A DNA stretch of 64,000 bases from Phaeobacter italicus (GTDB lineage Bacteria; Pseudomonadota; Alphaproteobacteria; Rhodobacterales; Rhodobacteraceae): NCBI RefSeq assembly GCF_001258055.1, contig NZ_CVRM01000033.1, positions 186,001 through 250,000 of the forward strand. Reading direction: 5' to 3'. This document shows, in pieces, positions 46,165 to 55,461 of the stretch. Position numbers and translations under genes: made by a program. Numbering within the stretch: the stretch's first letter is position 1; every line of letters starts with the position of its first letter. The notes below the pieces were generated by a model, which had not been told where the DNA came from, searched no databases, and saw only the letters and a program-made list of their open reading frames with translations.

Positions 46165-47426
46165 TTGATGTCAATCCGGGCGTCTGCCTTCAGCTGTTCC
46201 AAAAGGCTGTCTGCAAAGGCACCAAGGCGTTGCTGTGTCAGCGCATTGGCCACGGCCTCGCGGCTGGCTTCGGCGTTGACCTCGGCGGTGCGGCCACACA
46301 TCATCAGGACGACCAGCGTCTGACCGTTGTTACGGGTCAGCGCGGTAGAGGTTTCGCCGGGATCCAGCTTGGCCAGTTCGATCGCGATATCCTGCGGAAT
46401 TTCAGAGGGCGCAAGGGTGACGCGATCCAGCACGGATGGATCCTGCCCAAGTGCCACGCCATACAGGTCATCGCAGGTGTCGATCTGACCAGTCAGCTTT
46501 TGCGCGGCGGCAAGTGCTTCGGGGGCCCGACCGCCGGGGATATAGTAGGCCGCATATTCGATAGCGGCGTAGCGCGGCGCGCTGCCTGCGCTTTCCCGCA
46601 GATCACGCATCTGGAACAGCGCAACCGCATTGTCGAGCGGAATGGGGGCGGTGACTTCGCCTGGGCTCAGCTCCAGCACCACCTGCTGCAACTGCGGCGG
46701 CAGATTGGTGAGCGGCATCCACGGCAGGCGGCCGCCATTTTCACGGGTGCGAGCGGCCGAGAACTGTGTCGCTGCCAGAGAGAAGGCGGCGGTGGTGTTC
46801 ATCTGCGCAACCTGCTGGGCGACTTCCTCGACTTGGGGGGCGTTCTGGGCGTTGATCGGCATGATGAGTTCCGACAGCAGCACCTCAACACCACCAGAGC
46901 CAGACAGGCCCATCGCGCGGTCGATCTCTTCTTCCGAGGGGCGGGCCTGACCGATGTAGCGCGATCCGACATAGCCGCGCCATGCGATGCCAACGCGGCT
47001 GAAATCACGCAGGGTTTGCGGATCAACACCGTTTTCGCGCAGCACGTTCAGGAACTCTTGCAGGCTGAGATTTGCGCGACCGGCGAGTTCCGTCATCCCT
47101 GCGGTGACTTCCTCATCGGTGGGGTCAATCCCCGCCTGCGCCAGCACTTCCAGCTTCAACCGGTCTTCGATCAGGTCTTCGCGGGCTTTTTCCAGCGGAT
47201 CGCCCGGCTCGCGCAAAAGGGCGAGGAAGCGGGCCCGTTGTTGCAGTTCGTAATTCGTCACAACCGAGTCATTCACCGTTACGGCCGGTGAAAACAATCC
47301 CTGTGCCGAGCCGACGGCTGGCTGAAACAAAAGCGCAGCAGCAAGGGCAACCGCCGATGCGGTGCGTGTCAGCCGGGAAATGAAGGGGGCCGCGAAATAG
47401 GGCCGGGTACTCAGGTGTTTTTGCAT
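46161..47426 (-). CDS. surA: Periplasmic chaperone/peptidyl-prolyl isomerase SurA
   Basis: The 421-residue exported protein has a signal peptide (about 1-42, ending GSAQG), a SurA_N helical domain (about 50-170) and one parvulin-like domain (about 180-290), then a C-terminal helical part. SurA escorts outer-membrane proteins, including LptD, to the BAM complex. Its start overlaps the end of lptD by 16 bp, so it is coupled to its main client. Confidence 0.9.
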   Translation of the reverse strand: MQKHLSTRPYFAAPFISRLTRTASAVALAAALLFQPAVGSAQGLFSPAVTVNDSVVTNYELQQRARFLALLREPGDPLEKAREDLIEDRLKLEVLAQAGIDPTDEEVTAGMTELAGRANLSLQEFLNVLRENGVDPQTLRDFSRVGIAWRGYVGSRYIGQARPSEEEIDRAMGLSGSGGVEVLLSELIMPINAQNAPQVEEVAQQVAQMNTTAAFSLAATQFSAARTRENGGRLPWMPLTNLPPQLQQVVLELSPGEVTAPIPLDNAVALFQMRDLRESAGSAPRYAAIEYAAYYIPGGRAPEALAAAQKLTGQIDTCDDLYGVALGQDPSVLDRVTLAPSEIPQDIAIELAKLDPGETSTALTRNNGQTLVVLMMCGRTAEVNAEASREAVANALTQQRLGAFADSLLEQLKADARIDIK

Positions 47427-49600
47427 GATCGCCTGTAACTCTTGCTGCCGCCGTCCACGGAGAAACCGTTTAACGCGATGGTAAAGCCGAAATCCGTTGT
47501 CGGCTCAACACTTGTTGTCGATGTATAGCGTCGGTTGACCGAAAGATCGACCTTTACACATTCGTTGGAATAAACGAGCCCGACACCTGCGCGTGTCGCA
47601 CGGGCGTCAGAAATGTCGTATCGCAAATTGGCACTTGCGGTCCAGCCGGGCGAGACCTCGTAGGAGCCGTCAAACCACAGTTCAGAGGTTTCCTCGGACC
47701 GTCCTTCAGCGGGATCCGTGCCCAACCACAGATAGGTGCCGGTCAGGCTGGCCCGGTCGGTCATCCAATCGCCGCGCACTTCCGCCTTGGAGAAGTTCAG
47801 CGACCCGTTAAGCAGTCCGCGCGTGGAAATCGCCAGCTCGTCATTGAGTTTGAGTTGCGCGGCCAGCAACAAGTCCGAAGAGGTGCCGCCCAGACCGGAG
47901 CTTTTGGTGAAGCGCGTTTCGTTGGTATCGCGGAACACCTGGCCGATGGTTGCAGAGGCCTGCCAGCCGCTGGGGGAATACCGCGCCCAGTTCAGGCCAT
48001 AGGCAACGGTCACACCTTCCTCGCGGGCGTCTGTCGCGGGAAAGCGGGACAGCTCCAGCAGGTTGCCGCGATCAAACTCGACAAAGTTGCTTTCGTCGTT
48101 TGGCACGGCGGTGTCGCCAATATCTGTCCAGCCAATTTGCAGAATGGGTTCAAGGTATTGCGTTGCGCCGCTGCCTTCCCGCCGGGTCATCGGCAGGCGG
48201 AAGGTCAGGGCGCTGCTGGGGCTGAAACGGGTGCTCGTGCTGTCAAAGACGCTGTCATCAAAGACCTCAAAGATATCAGCGGCCGCGCCAAGCGAGACTT
48301 CGGTTACAAGCCCGCTGTTGAACCGCCAGCTGCGCCGCCAGTCCAGATCCAGGGTTGCGCGCCCCACATCGCGCCCGGCCGCATCCGTCAGATTGCCTTC
48401 AAGATCAGAGGTCCGGTTGTGGCCATGTGTTTCGACCGACAGCCGCATTTCCCCGCCTATGCGGTCCGGAAAGAAGCGGCGCTCGTAGTAGATATTGCCG
48501 ATGGAGGAGGGGATCAGATCCTGATTTTCACTGTCCCGCAATGTCTTGTACGAAATCGCGCTGGCCCGCAGCAGGCTGTCGCGTTTCACTCGTGACAGCA
48601 CCACCTCAGAGCGCAAACGGTCCAGATCATCCAGTCCGTAGTCCACCAGATACGCATCGTCCGAGACGCTTTTCACGTCAAAGCGCAGCTTGAAATCGCG
48701 GGGCAGATCAAATGTGCCATCCGCAAACACATACCCGCGCCCCTCGCCGGGATAGAGATCATCGCGGGTATAGGCACCGTTGATTTCGATCTCGCCGCGG
48801 CGAAACGCCTGACGATAGCGCAAATCGAGCGTCCGCGTCCGCGAGGACACATAGGGGGCAATGGTCAGATCCCGGTGCGGCCCAAGCGTGAGGAAATACG
48901 GCACCTTGACCCCGGTGCCGAGGTTCGATGTGGTCCGCAGCGAAGGGATCAGAAAGCCGCTTGCGCGCTCCAGCGTCGGGTCTGGCAGGCGAATGGCCGG
49001 GAAGTAGAACACGGGCACATCCATCACCCGCAGCTGCGCGCTTTCGAGATAAAGCTGCTTTTCCTGCTGGTCGTGCGTGATCCGTTCCGCCCTGATCTGC
49101 CAAAGCGGCGGACGCCCGTCATTGCAGACATGGCAGGAGGTCACGGCCGTTTTGTACAGCTGGGTGTAACGGCCCCCGACGCGGGTCATCTGCAGCGATG
49201 CAAGCTGCAGCTGTTGCTGGAAGACCATGCGCGCACCAACCAACAGCCCGTTGCGCATATCGCGGTCCAGTTCCGCAGCATCCGCCAGAATGGTGACGTC
49301 TTCGCCCTCGTCAATGCGAATGGGGCCTTCGATCTGCAAAGAGCCTTCGGTCTGATCAAAGGTGATTTTCTTGGCGCTGAGGCGGGTGTTGCCCTGGAAC
49401 GCCTCGACATTGCCCTGCGCAACCAACGTGCGCTCTGGTGTGATGAACAGTTGATCTGCCACCAGAATTGCAGGGGTCTGCGTTGTCCCGGCCGTCTGAC
49501 TGCCAAAGGGGCGACCTTGGGCATCGGCGGGGGCCGGCAGTGACATCGGTGCGACCGCGAGAAACGGCAGGACAGTCGATAAAAGCAGGGCGCGGCGCAT
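47411..49600 (-). CDS. lptD: LPS-assembly outer-membrane protein LptD
   Basis: LptD (729 residues) is the outer-membrane beta-barrel that inserts lipopolysaccharide. A signal peptide (about 1-28) precedes the periplasmic LptA-like jellyroll (about 45-190, DQLFITPERTLVAQGNVEAF and similar) and a barrel with repeated aromatic strands to the end. Two cysteines lie close together in SCHVCNDG. The start at 49600 has GAGGA eight bases upstream; an earlier ATG at 49618 does not. Confidence 0.94.
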   Translation of the reverse strand: MRRALLLSTVLPFLAVAPMSLPAPADAQGRPFGSQTAGTTQTPAILVADQLFITPERTLVAQGNVEAFQGNTRLSAKKITFDQTEGSLQIEGPIRIDEGEDVTILADAAELDRDMRNGLLVGARMVFQQQLQLASLQMTRVGGRYTQLYKTAVTSCHVCNDGRPPLWQIRAERITHDQQEKQLYLESAQLRVMDVPVFYFPAIRLPDPTLERASGFLIPSLRTTSNLGTGVKVPYFLTLGPHRDLTIAPYVSSRTRTLDLRYRQAFRRGEIEINGAYTRDDLYPGEGRGYVFADGTFDLPRDFKLRFDVKSVSDDAYLVDYGLDDLDRLRSEVVLSRVKRDSLLRASAISYKTLRDSENQDLIPSSIGNIYYERRFFPDRIGGEMRLSVETHGHNRTSDLEGNLTDAAGRDVGRATLDLDWRRSWRFNSGLVTEVSLGAAADIFEVFDDSVFDSTSTRFSPSSALTFRLPMTRREGSGATQYLEPILQIGWTDIGDTAVPNDESNFVEFDRGNLLELSRFPATDAREEGVTVAYGLNWARYSPSGWQASATIGQVFRDTNETRFTKSSGLGGTSSDLLLAAQLKLNDELAISTRGLLNGSLNFSKAEVRGDWMTDRASLTGTYLWLGTDPAEGRSEETSELWFDGSYEVSPGWTASANLRYDISDARATRAGVGLVYSNECVKVDLSVNRRYTSTTSVEPTTDFGFTIALNGFSVDGGSKSYRRSCKNT

Positions 49601-49601
49601 G

Positions 49602-50705
49602 TTATCCGTCCTCGGCATGTAGTAGCAGACCCATGGTCAGCAGGATCGCGGCAACCGGCGGCGCCCAGCCAGCCAGAGCCACCGGGATCTGGCCGTTCTC
49701 ACCAAGAATCTGTGCGAAATTTCTAAGAAAATAAAGCCCAAAACCAAGCAGGACCGCCATCAGAACGGCCAGCCCAGTGCCACCAAAACGCGCATGGCGC
49801 ATGGTGAAGGCAGCGCCAACCAGAACCATGGCAATCAGGAACAGCGGGCGGGCCAGTTCAACCTGCAGCCAGACTTCGTAGCGTTTGGTGGAAAATCCGG
49901 CCTCTGCCAGCTCTCTGATGGTGGCGGGGAGATCATAGACAGAGATCCCCGTCGCGGTCCCCAGCGTGTCGCGGATCCGTTCAGATGTCAGCGTGGTCGA
50001 CAGGCGCAAACTGGCGTGTTCGGTTGCGTTGGTCTCGGGATTGACGCCGGTGACCAACGGCCAGACCTTTGCATTCGTCAAAACCCAGTCGCTGCCATCC
50101 AGCGTTGCGCTGCGAGCGACGGTCTGACGGATCGGGCGACCCTCCGGGCCATAGGACAGGATGGTCACACCGAGAAGCGTGACATCTTCGACGTCACCGC
50201 TATAGCCTTTGGCGTGGATGACCGATTGGCCCTGCGCACCGCCTTGCCGCAGCCACAGGCCTTCGCCGGTCAGCGACAACGCGGCCGGGCCACCATTGCG
50301 ATAGGTTTCCGCGAGATCGCGGTAGTGGTTGGAGGTGGCGGCGACGATCGGGTTCAGCGTGCTGACCGCAAGAAGCCCGATAAAGGCCGCCAGCACCACA
50401 GGCGCAGCCAGCGCCCTGATGCCAGAGCGGCCAATGGCGCGGGTCACGACCAGTTCGCTGCTGCGGGCCAGACCCACAAACAGCACGATGGTTGTCAGGA
50501 TCATGATGAGCGGGAGAAACTCGCTCAATGCGGCGGGAGCGTTGAGCAGGGTCAACCCGAACAGTTGGCCAAAGCTCAGATCCTGCGCATCAAACCTCCG
50601 GATCTGCTCGTTGAGATCAATGAGCATCACCAGCGTCAGCAGCACAGCGCAGATAACGGCAAACCACTGCAGGAAGCGGCGCGCATAGTAGAAATCCAGC
50701 GTCAT
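49602..50705 (-). CDS. lptG: LPS export ABC transporter permease LptG
   Basis: LptG (367 residues) has three N-terminal and three C-terminal membrane helices around a periplasmic beta-jellyroll. With LptF and the ATPase LptB it extracts LPS from the inner membrane. LTLNAPAALSEFLP-type sequence (here LTLLNAPAALSEFLPLI) lies in the coupling-helix area. The start is set by an ATGA overlap with lptF. Confidence 0.93.
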   Translation of the reverse strand: MTLDFYYARRFLQWFAVICAVLLTLVMLIDLNEQIRRFDAQDLSFGQLFGLTLLNAPAALSEFLPLIMILTTIVLFVGLARSSELVVTRAIGRSGIRALAAPVVLAAFIGLLAVSTLNPIVAATSNHYRDLAETYRNGGPAALSLTGEGLWLRQGGAQGQSVIHAKGYSGDVEDVTLLGVTILSYGPEGRPIRQTVARSATLDGSDWVLTNAKVWPLVTGVNPETNATEHASLRLSTTLTSERIRDTLGTATGISVYDLPATIRELAEAGFSTKRYEVWLQVELARPLFLIAMVLVGAAFTMRHARFGGTGLAVLMAVLLGFGLYFLRNFAQILGENGQIPVALAGWAPPVAAILLTMGLLLHAEDG

Positions 50706-51868
50706 GCCATGCCTCCCTCTGTTTCGTCGCCATTCTGCGAGCGACGGCCATGGCGATGGCGTGCCCAAATCGGTCCCAGTGGCTTGGACGCGAGCTGGAG
50801 GAAAATCAATGCAGCCGCCAGGCCGACGGCGGTGGGCAGGTAGATCAGCGGCCACATGTCGGCGTTTTCCAGCACCGGTTCGGAAACGACACCCCGCAGC
50901 CCTTCGACAAAGATCAGCAGCACAAAGGCAACCAGCGCTTGGCGCCAGACGCCAAATCGTGAAAAGCCCCCAACCATGAGGGCCGAGAAACCGATCAAAG
51001 CCACAGCGACACAGACCAGCGCGCGGGCAAACCGCAGATGCAATTCCTCTGCCAAAGCGCCAGCGCTGTATGGTCCTTCGGCGATCAGCCTGGCCCGGTC
51101 CTGCAGCAGCTCAAGACTCGGGATGGCGCGGATGTTGCGGGTCTTTTCCTCGGCCTTGTTGGCAAGACTGCTGATATCATAGGAAAAATCGGAAAAGATC
51201 GTAGAGGACAGGCGCCGGGTCTGCATGTCGATCCGCTGGGACATCCCGTCGACCATGACCAGATGCGTCCGGTCTTCATCGCGCACCAGATAAGCCTTGC
51301 CTCCGGTATATGTGACCACCTGATCCGGGTTGCGCCGATCCGACAGGAAGACATCATTCAACGTGCCATCGGGGTCGATACGTCCGATGTAAAAGGTGAC
51401 GCCGCGCGTTGGATGGAGAAAGTCGCCTTCGCTCAGCAATTTTGCGGTGACGTTACGGGATATTTCCGTCTCTCGCTGCTCGAGGGTCGCGATAGAGGTG
51501 GGCAGCAGGAAATGGGTCAGGATCGACATCATGATTGCCGTGATGATCCCAAAGGCCAGCGCAGGTTTCGCCATTTGCCAGGGGCTGGTGCCAGTGGCGC
51601 GCAAAACGGTCAGTTCGCTCTCGCTGTTGAGCCGGTTTGTCACCCAGACAGAGGACGCAAAAGCCGCCACAGGCAAAACCATGCGGATCAGGTTGGGCAG
51701 AGACAGGGCTGTGAACTCAAAGAAAACGAGGGCTGACTGACCATCGCCAATCAGTCGATCAAACAGCACCACGGCGCGGTTGATCCAGAAAACGGCCACC
51801 AGAATCAGGGCGAAGAACCCGAAAAACAGCAGGTATTGGGACAGCACATATCTGTCGTATCGTGACAC
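50702..51868 (-). CDS. lptF: LPS export ABC transporter permease LptF
   Basis: LptF (388 residues) has the same layout as LptG, with ALSLPNLIRMVLPVAAFASS in the conserved second-helix region. It starts with GTG after a G-rich ribosome site. It is the first gene of the run lptF-lptG-lptD-surA-pdxA-rsmA and is divergent from pepA across 273 bp in which I found no strong promoter. Confidence 0.92.
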   Translation of the reverse strand: MSRYDRYVLSQYLLFFGFFALILVAVFWINRAVVLFDRLIGDGQSALVFFEFTALSLPNLIRMVLPVAAFASSVWVTNRLNSESELTVLRATGTSPWQMAKPALAFGIITAIMMSILTHFLLPTSIATLEQRETEISRNVTAKLLSEGDFLHPTRGVTFYIGRIDPDGTLNDVFLSDRRNPDQVVTYTGGKAYLVRDEDRTHLVMVDGMSQRIDMQTRRLSSTIFSDFSYDISSLANKAEEKTRNIRAIPSLELLQDRARLIAEGPYSAGALAEELHLRFARALVCVAVALIGFSALMVGGFSRFGVWRQALVAFVLLIFVEGLRGVVSEPVLENADMWPLIYLPTAVGLAAALIFLQLASKPLGPIWARHRHGRRSQNGDETEGGMA

Positions 51869-52141
51869 TCGATCCCCCCAGACCTAACTGTCTTTGTTTT
51901 CCCGCGACCTTAGAGGATTTGTTTGCCGGGGAAAACTGCAATCTGCCAGCAATTTATGCGTTGGCGATCCTTGGCCTGCAGACCGGTTCACGGCGCGGTA
52001 AATCATGCGGTGCCTCTGCCCATTACAAGGGGAGATGACATCGCCAGCGTCGGGCTGCGGATGTTTGACCCTAGCCATTGCTCTGTGGGCAAGCTACCTG
52101 TTGGGCAATTCGATTTTCATTTGCAAAAGGAACATCCGCAC

Positions 52142-53617
52142 ATGCGTCCGCTGACCCCGACCCGCTTTGTCGAATTTGACCCCAAGACCCTCTCGGATCT
52201 GGAAGGACGTGTTGTGGTTCAAATCACGCCAGAGGGAACGCTGGGGCAGGCGGCGCGGACCGCCAACCGGCTGACCAAAGGCGCGATTGCACGTTTGGTG
52301 GAAGCGGCGTCTTTTGAAAAAGCAAAAGCCGGTGAGGTGATTTCGCTGGCATGGCCTGCGGGCATGAAGGCAGAGGCGCTGGACGTGCTGATCACCCCGC
52401 GCAAGATCACCCCAATCGAGGCGCGCAAGGCCGGGGCAAAGCTGGCGGCACTTGGCAGCGGCAAGACAGTCACTGTTATGGCTGGCTCGATGCAGCGGGC
52501 GGCAGATCTCGCGCTGGGAATGGCGCTGCGCGATTACCGGTTCGACAACCACAAGAGCAAACAGGAAGAGGACGGCGCAGGCGAGGTGATCATTGCGCAC
52601 AAAAACCCGTCCGAGATGGAAGACGCCTTTGCCCCGATGGCAGCCGTTGCCGAAGGCGTGCATATGACACGCGATCTGGTCAATGAACCGGCAAACGTTC
52701 TGACCACGACGGAATTTGCCAACCGTCTGGCCGAGATGGAGGCGCTTGGCCTCGAGGTTGAAGTGCTCGATGAGGACAAGCTGGCCGAACTGGGCATGCG
52801 GACCCTTTTGTCGGTTGGTCAGGGGTCTGACAGCCCGTCCAAGGTTGTTGTGATGCATTGGAAAGGTGGCGATGCAGATGCTGCGCCGCTGGCTCTGGTT
52901 GGTAAGGGTGTTGTGTTCGATACCGGTGGTATCTCTCTCAAACCTGCTGCGGGCATGGAAGAAATGACAATGGACATGGGCGGCGCGGGCGTTGTTGCGG
53001 GCACCATGCGCGCGCTGGCCAAGCGCAAGGCCAAAGCCAATGTTGTGGGGCTCGTGGGGCTGGTGGAAAACATGCCCTCAGGAAATGCCACGCGGCCTGG
53101 TGACGTCGTGAAATCGATGAAGGGCGATACCGTCGAAATCATCAACACCGACGCCGAAGGTCGGCTCGTCCTGTGTGACGTTATGTGGTACGCGCAAGAG
53201 CGGTTCAAACCCGTTGGCATGATTGATCTGGCCACACTGACCGGGGCGATCATCATCGGTCTTGGTCATGAAAACGCGGGGGTCTTCTCCAACGACGATG
53301 CCTTCTGCAATGCGTTCCTCAAGGCGGCAGAGGCCGAGGGTGAAGGCGCCTGGCGGATGCCACTGGGCAAGGCTTATGATGATCAGCTGAAATCCCGCAT
53401 CGCCGATATGAAAAATGTCGGCGGCCGCCCCGCAGGCTCCATCACCGCAGCGCAGTTCCTGCAGCGGTTCGTGCAGGAAGGAACCCCCTGGATTCACCTG
53501 GACATCGCCGGTGTTGCCTCTGTCAGCAGCCCCACCGCCTATGCGCCGAAGGGGGCAACCGGCTGGGGCGTCATGGCCCTGAGCCGGATGGTTCAGGATA
53601 TGCTTGAGACGGATTAA
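52142..53617 (+). CDS. pepA: Leucyl aminopeptidase (M17)
   Basis: PepA (491 residues) removes N-terminal residues with a two-metal centre. Ligands and catalytic residues are Lys255, Asp260, Lys267, Asp278, Asp337, Glu339 and Arg341, the last in the family signature NTDAEGRL. The ATG at 52142 follows AAAGGA and gives the normal length; the frame is open further upstream. holC follows after eight bases, an arrangement common in proteobacteria. Confidence 0.95.
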   Translation: MRPLTPTRFVEFDPKTLSDLEGRVVVQITPEGTLGQAARTANRLTKGAIARLVEAASFEKAKAGEVISLAWPAGMKAEALDVLITPRKITPIEARKAGAKLAALGSGKTVTVMAGSMQRAADLALGMALRDYRFDNHKSKQEEDGAGEVIIAHKNPSEMEDAFAPMAAVAEGVHMTRDLVNEPANVLTTTEFANRLAEMEALGLEVEVLDEDKLAELGMRTLLSVGQGSDSPSKVVVMHWKGGDADAAPLALVGKGVVFDTGGISLKPAAGMEEMTMDMGGAGVVAGTMRALAKRKAKANVVGLVGLVENMPSGNATRPGDVVKSMKGDTVEIINTDAEGRLVLCDVMWYAQERFKPVGMIDLATLTGAIIIGLGHENAGVFSNDDAFCNAFLKAAEAEGEGAWRMPLGKAYDDQLKSRIADMKNVGGRPAGSITAAQFLQRFVQEGTPWIHLDIAGVASVSSPTAYAPKGATGWGVMALSRMVQDMLETD

Positions 53618-53625
53618 GCGCACTC

Positions 53626-54090
53626 ATGGGGGCTGTCTATTTTTACCATCTGACACGGCGTCCGCTGGCCGAGACGCTTCCGGTCCTGCTCGAAAAGGCG
53701 ATGGGCGCTGGTTGGCGCATCGTTGTGCGCGGGCAGGATCAGGAGCGGATCACCTGGCTGGATGATCGTCTGTGGCAGGGGCCAGAGGACCGGTTCCTTC
53801 CGCATGGTGTTGCGGGTGGCCCCCGCGATCATCTTCAACCTGTGTTGCTGACAACCCAGCCAGAACTGGCAGAGGGCACCCATTGTCTGATGGCAGTTGA
53901 TGGCGCTGATGTCACGCCAGCCGAAGTGGCATCGCTGGAACGGGTGTGCATTCTGTTTGATGGCACCGACCAGGCGGCCGTGGCGCGGGCGCGGACGCAG
54001 TGGAAAACCCTGACTGATGCAGGCTGCGCCGCGCAATACTGGTCCGAGGAAAGCGGCAAATGGGAAAAGAAGGCCGAGAGCAAGGGCTGA
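53626..54090 (+). CDS. holC: DNA polymerase III chi subunit
   Basis: HolC (154 residues) is the clamp-loader accessory that contacts single-strand-binding protein. Recognisable features are the N-terminal VYFYHLTRRPLAETLPVLLEKA and the WLDDRLW segment, with DGTDQAAVARARTQWK near the end. It is cotranscribed with pepA. Confidence 0.92.
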   Translation: MGAVYFYHLTRRPLAETLPVLLEKAMGAGWRIVVRGQDQERITWLDDRLWQGPEDRFLPHGVAGGPRDHLQPVLLTTQPELAEGTHCLMAVDGADVTPAEVASLERVCILFDGTDQAAVARARTQWKTLTDAGCAAQYWSEESGKWEKKAESKG

Positions 54091-54158
54091 CACCGCCGCT
54101 CTTGGGGCAGTCGGTGGCTTGCAGGATCCCCGCCAAGGCAAGCTGCGGACAACCAGCC

Positions 54159-54740
54159 TTACCGGGTGAGCACCATTGCGCCCTCGCGGATTTCGATGCT
54201 GGACCAGCGCTGCAGATAGTCCATGCCCAATAGGGACTGATCCATCTGGCCTTCGTTCACCGCGACGCTGACATTGCGGTCGGTAATACCACCCAGTGAC
54301 ATGCTGTCGACGCGGGTGCGGGCTGTGCGGACCTCTCCGTTTGCGGTGCGGGCTCGACCGAGATAGGCAAGATCGTCAAGATCAATGCCAACACGGCGGG
54401 CGTCCGCCGCGTTCAGCACAACAGCGCTTGCACCGGTGTCGACGAGAAACTGCACCGGAACATCGTTGACCTCCAGCGTGAGGTAGTAGTGCCCATCCCG
54501 TGACCGCGGCACATCCACCCGGCCTTCGTCCTGCAAGACGCTTTGCTGGGGGCTGACGGTCGTGCGGATGTCATCCCACAGCCCATAACCTGCAATCACG
54601 CCCAGAAAAATGAACGCCCAGATCGCCAGTTGCTGCAGGGTCTTGCCGATACCCTGACGGTTTTGCACAAAAACCCAGGACCCCACCGCAACCAGCAGCA
54701 GGCCAAGATAGATCAGGCGTCCATAATCGTCACCGTTCAA
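54159..54740 (-). CDS. Membrane-anchored retropepsin-like aspartic protease (clan AA)
   Basis: The protein has two N-terminal hydrophobic helices (YLGLLLVAVGSWVF; LAIWAFIFLGVIAGY) and a single-lobe aspartic protease domain with active site LVDTGAS and later LGMDYLQRW, matching the TIGR02281-type family. TTG at 54740 is taken as start because AGGAGA (54747-54752) sits six bases before it; a GTG at 54755 lies upstream of that site and has no site of its own. It is downstream of marC in the same direction. Confidence 0.85.
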   Translation of the reverse strand: MNGDDYGRLIYLGLLLVAVGSWVFVQNRQGIGKTLQQLAIWAFIFLGVIAGYGLWDDIRTTVSPQQSVLQDEGRVDVPRSRDGHYYLTLEVNDVPVQFLVDTGASAVVLNAADARRVGIDLDDLAYLGRARTANGEVRTARTRVDSMSLGGITDRNVSVAVNEGQMDQSLLGMDYLQRWSSIEIREGAMVLTR

Positions 54741-54840
54741 CTGGGCTCTCCTCACATGTCCGGCCTGCGCAGGTAGCGCGGCCTGTTACGGTGAATATGG
54801 GGGCAGGGACACTGGATTTCGAGATGAGGCAGAGCCCGGA

Positions 54841-55461
54841 TCAGCCGGCAAAGCCGAATGCCTGCAGACCATCCAGCACAAATTGCACCGAAAGCGCGGC
54901 AAGCAGCATCCCCAAAAGCCGGGTGACAACGGTGATCCCGGTTTTGCCCAGAAGGCGTTCCAACATGCCCGAGAACAGGCACATCACAAGCAGGATGCCC
55001 AGAACGGCAAACACCACGCCCATGACCATGAAAAACCCCGAAATGCCCGGCTGCTGGCCGGTCAAGAGGATCACCGTGGCAATGGAGCCGGGTCCGGCAA
55101 TCAGCGGAATGGCGAGCGGAAAGACGGACGGATCGTCAAAGTCATCTTCCTCACTGCGATCTTCGCGCCGCTTGTTGCGTCGCTCAAACAGCATGTCGAG
55201 AGCGGTCAGGAAAAGCAGCACGCCGCCTGCGATGCGAAAGGCGGGCATGGAAATGCCGACAAAGCCCAGCACCGCTTCGCCCAGGGCGGCAAAAAGGGCC
55301 AGCAAGCCAACCGCCGTCAGCGTGGCCCGCAGGGCAATGCTGCGTTTCTGCTGCGCGCTCATGCCCTGGGTCATGGCGATGAAGATCGGGGTCAGGCCAA
55401 TCGGGTCGATAATGACAAACAGTGTCACAAAGGAGGTGATCAGAAAAGCAGTGTCGATCAT
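54841..55461 (-). CDS. MarC-family integral membrane protein
   Basis: The 206-residue protein has six predicted helices in two similar halves, with IIDPIGLTPIFIAMTQG and LIAGPGSIATVIL as the repeated conserved motifs. Function unknown despite the name. Its ATG overlaps the stop of the ABC-F gene (ATGA), so the two are coupled. Confidence 0.92.
   Translation of the reverse strand: MIDTAFLITSFVTLFVIIDPIGLTPIFIAMTQGMSAQQKRSIALRATLTAVGLLALFAALGEAVLGFVGISMPAFRIAGGVLLFLTALDMLFERRNKRREDRSEEDDFDDPSVFPLAIPLIAGPGSIATVILLTGQQPGISGFFMVMGVVFAVLGILLVMCLFSGMLERLLGKTGITVVTRLLGMLLAALSVQFVLDGLQAFGFAG

Noticed and set aside
51923-52141. N-terminal extension of pepA
   Set aside because: The added 73 residues do not resemble the family and AAAGGA lies before the ATG at 52142.
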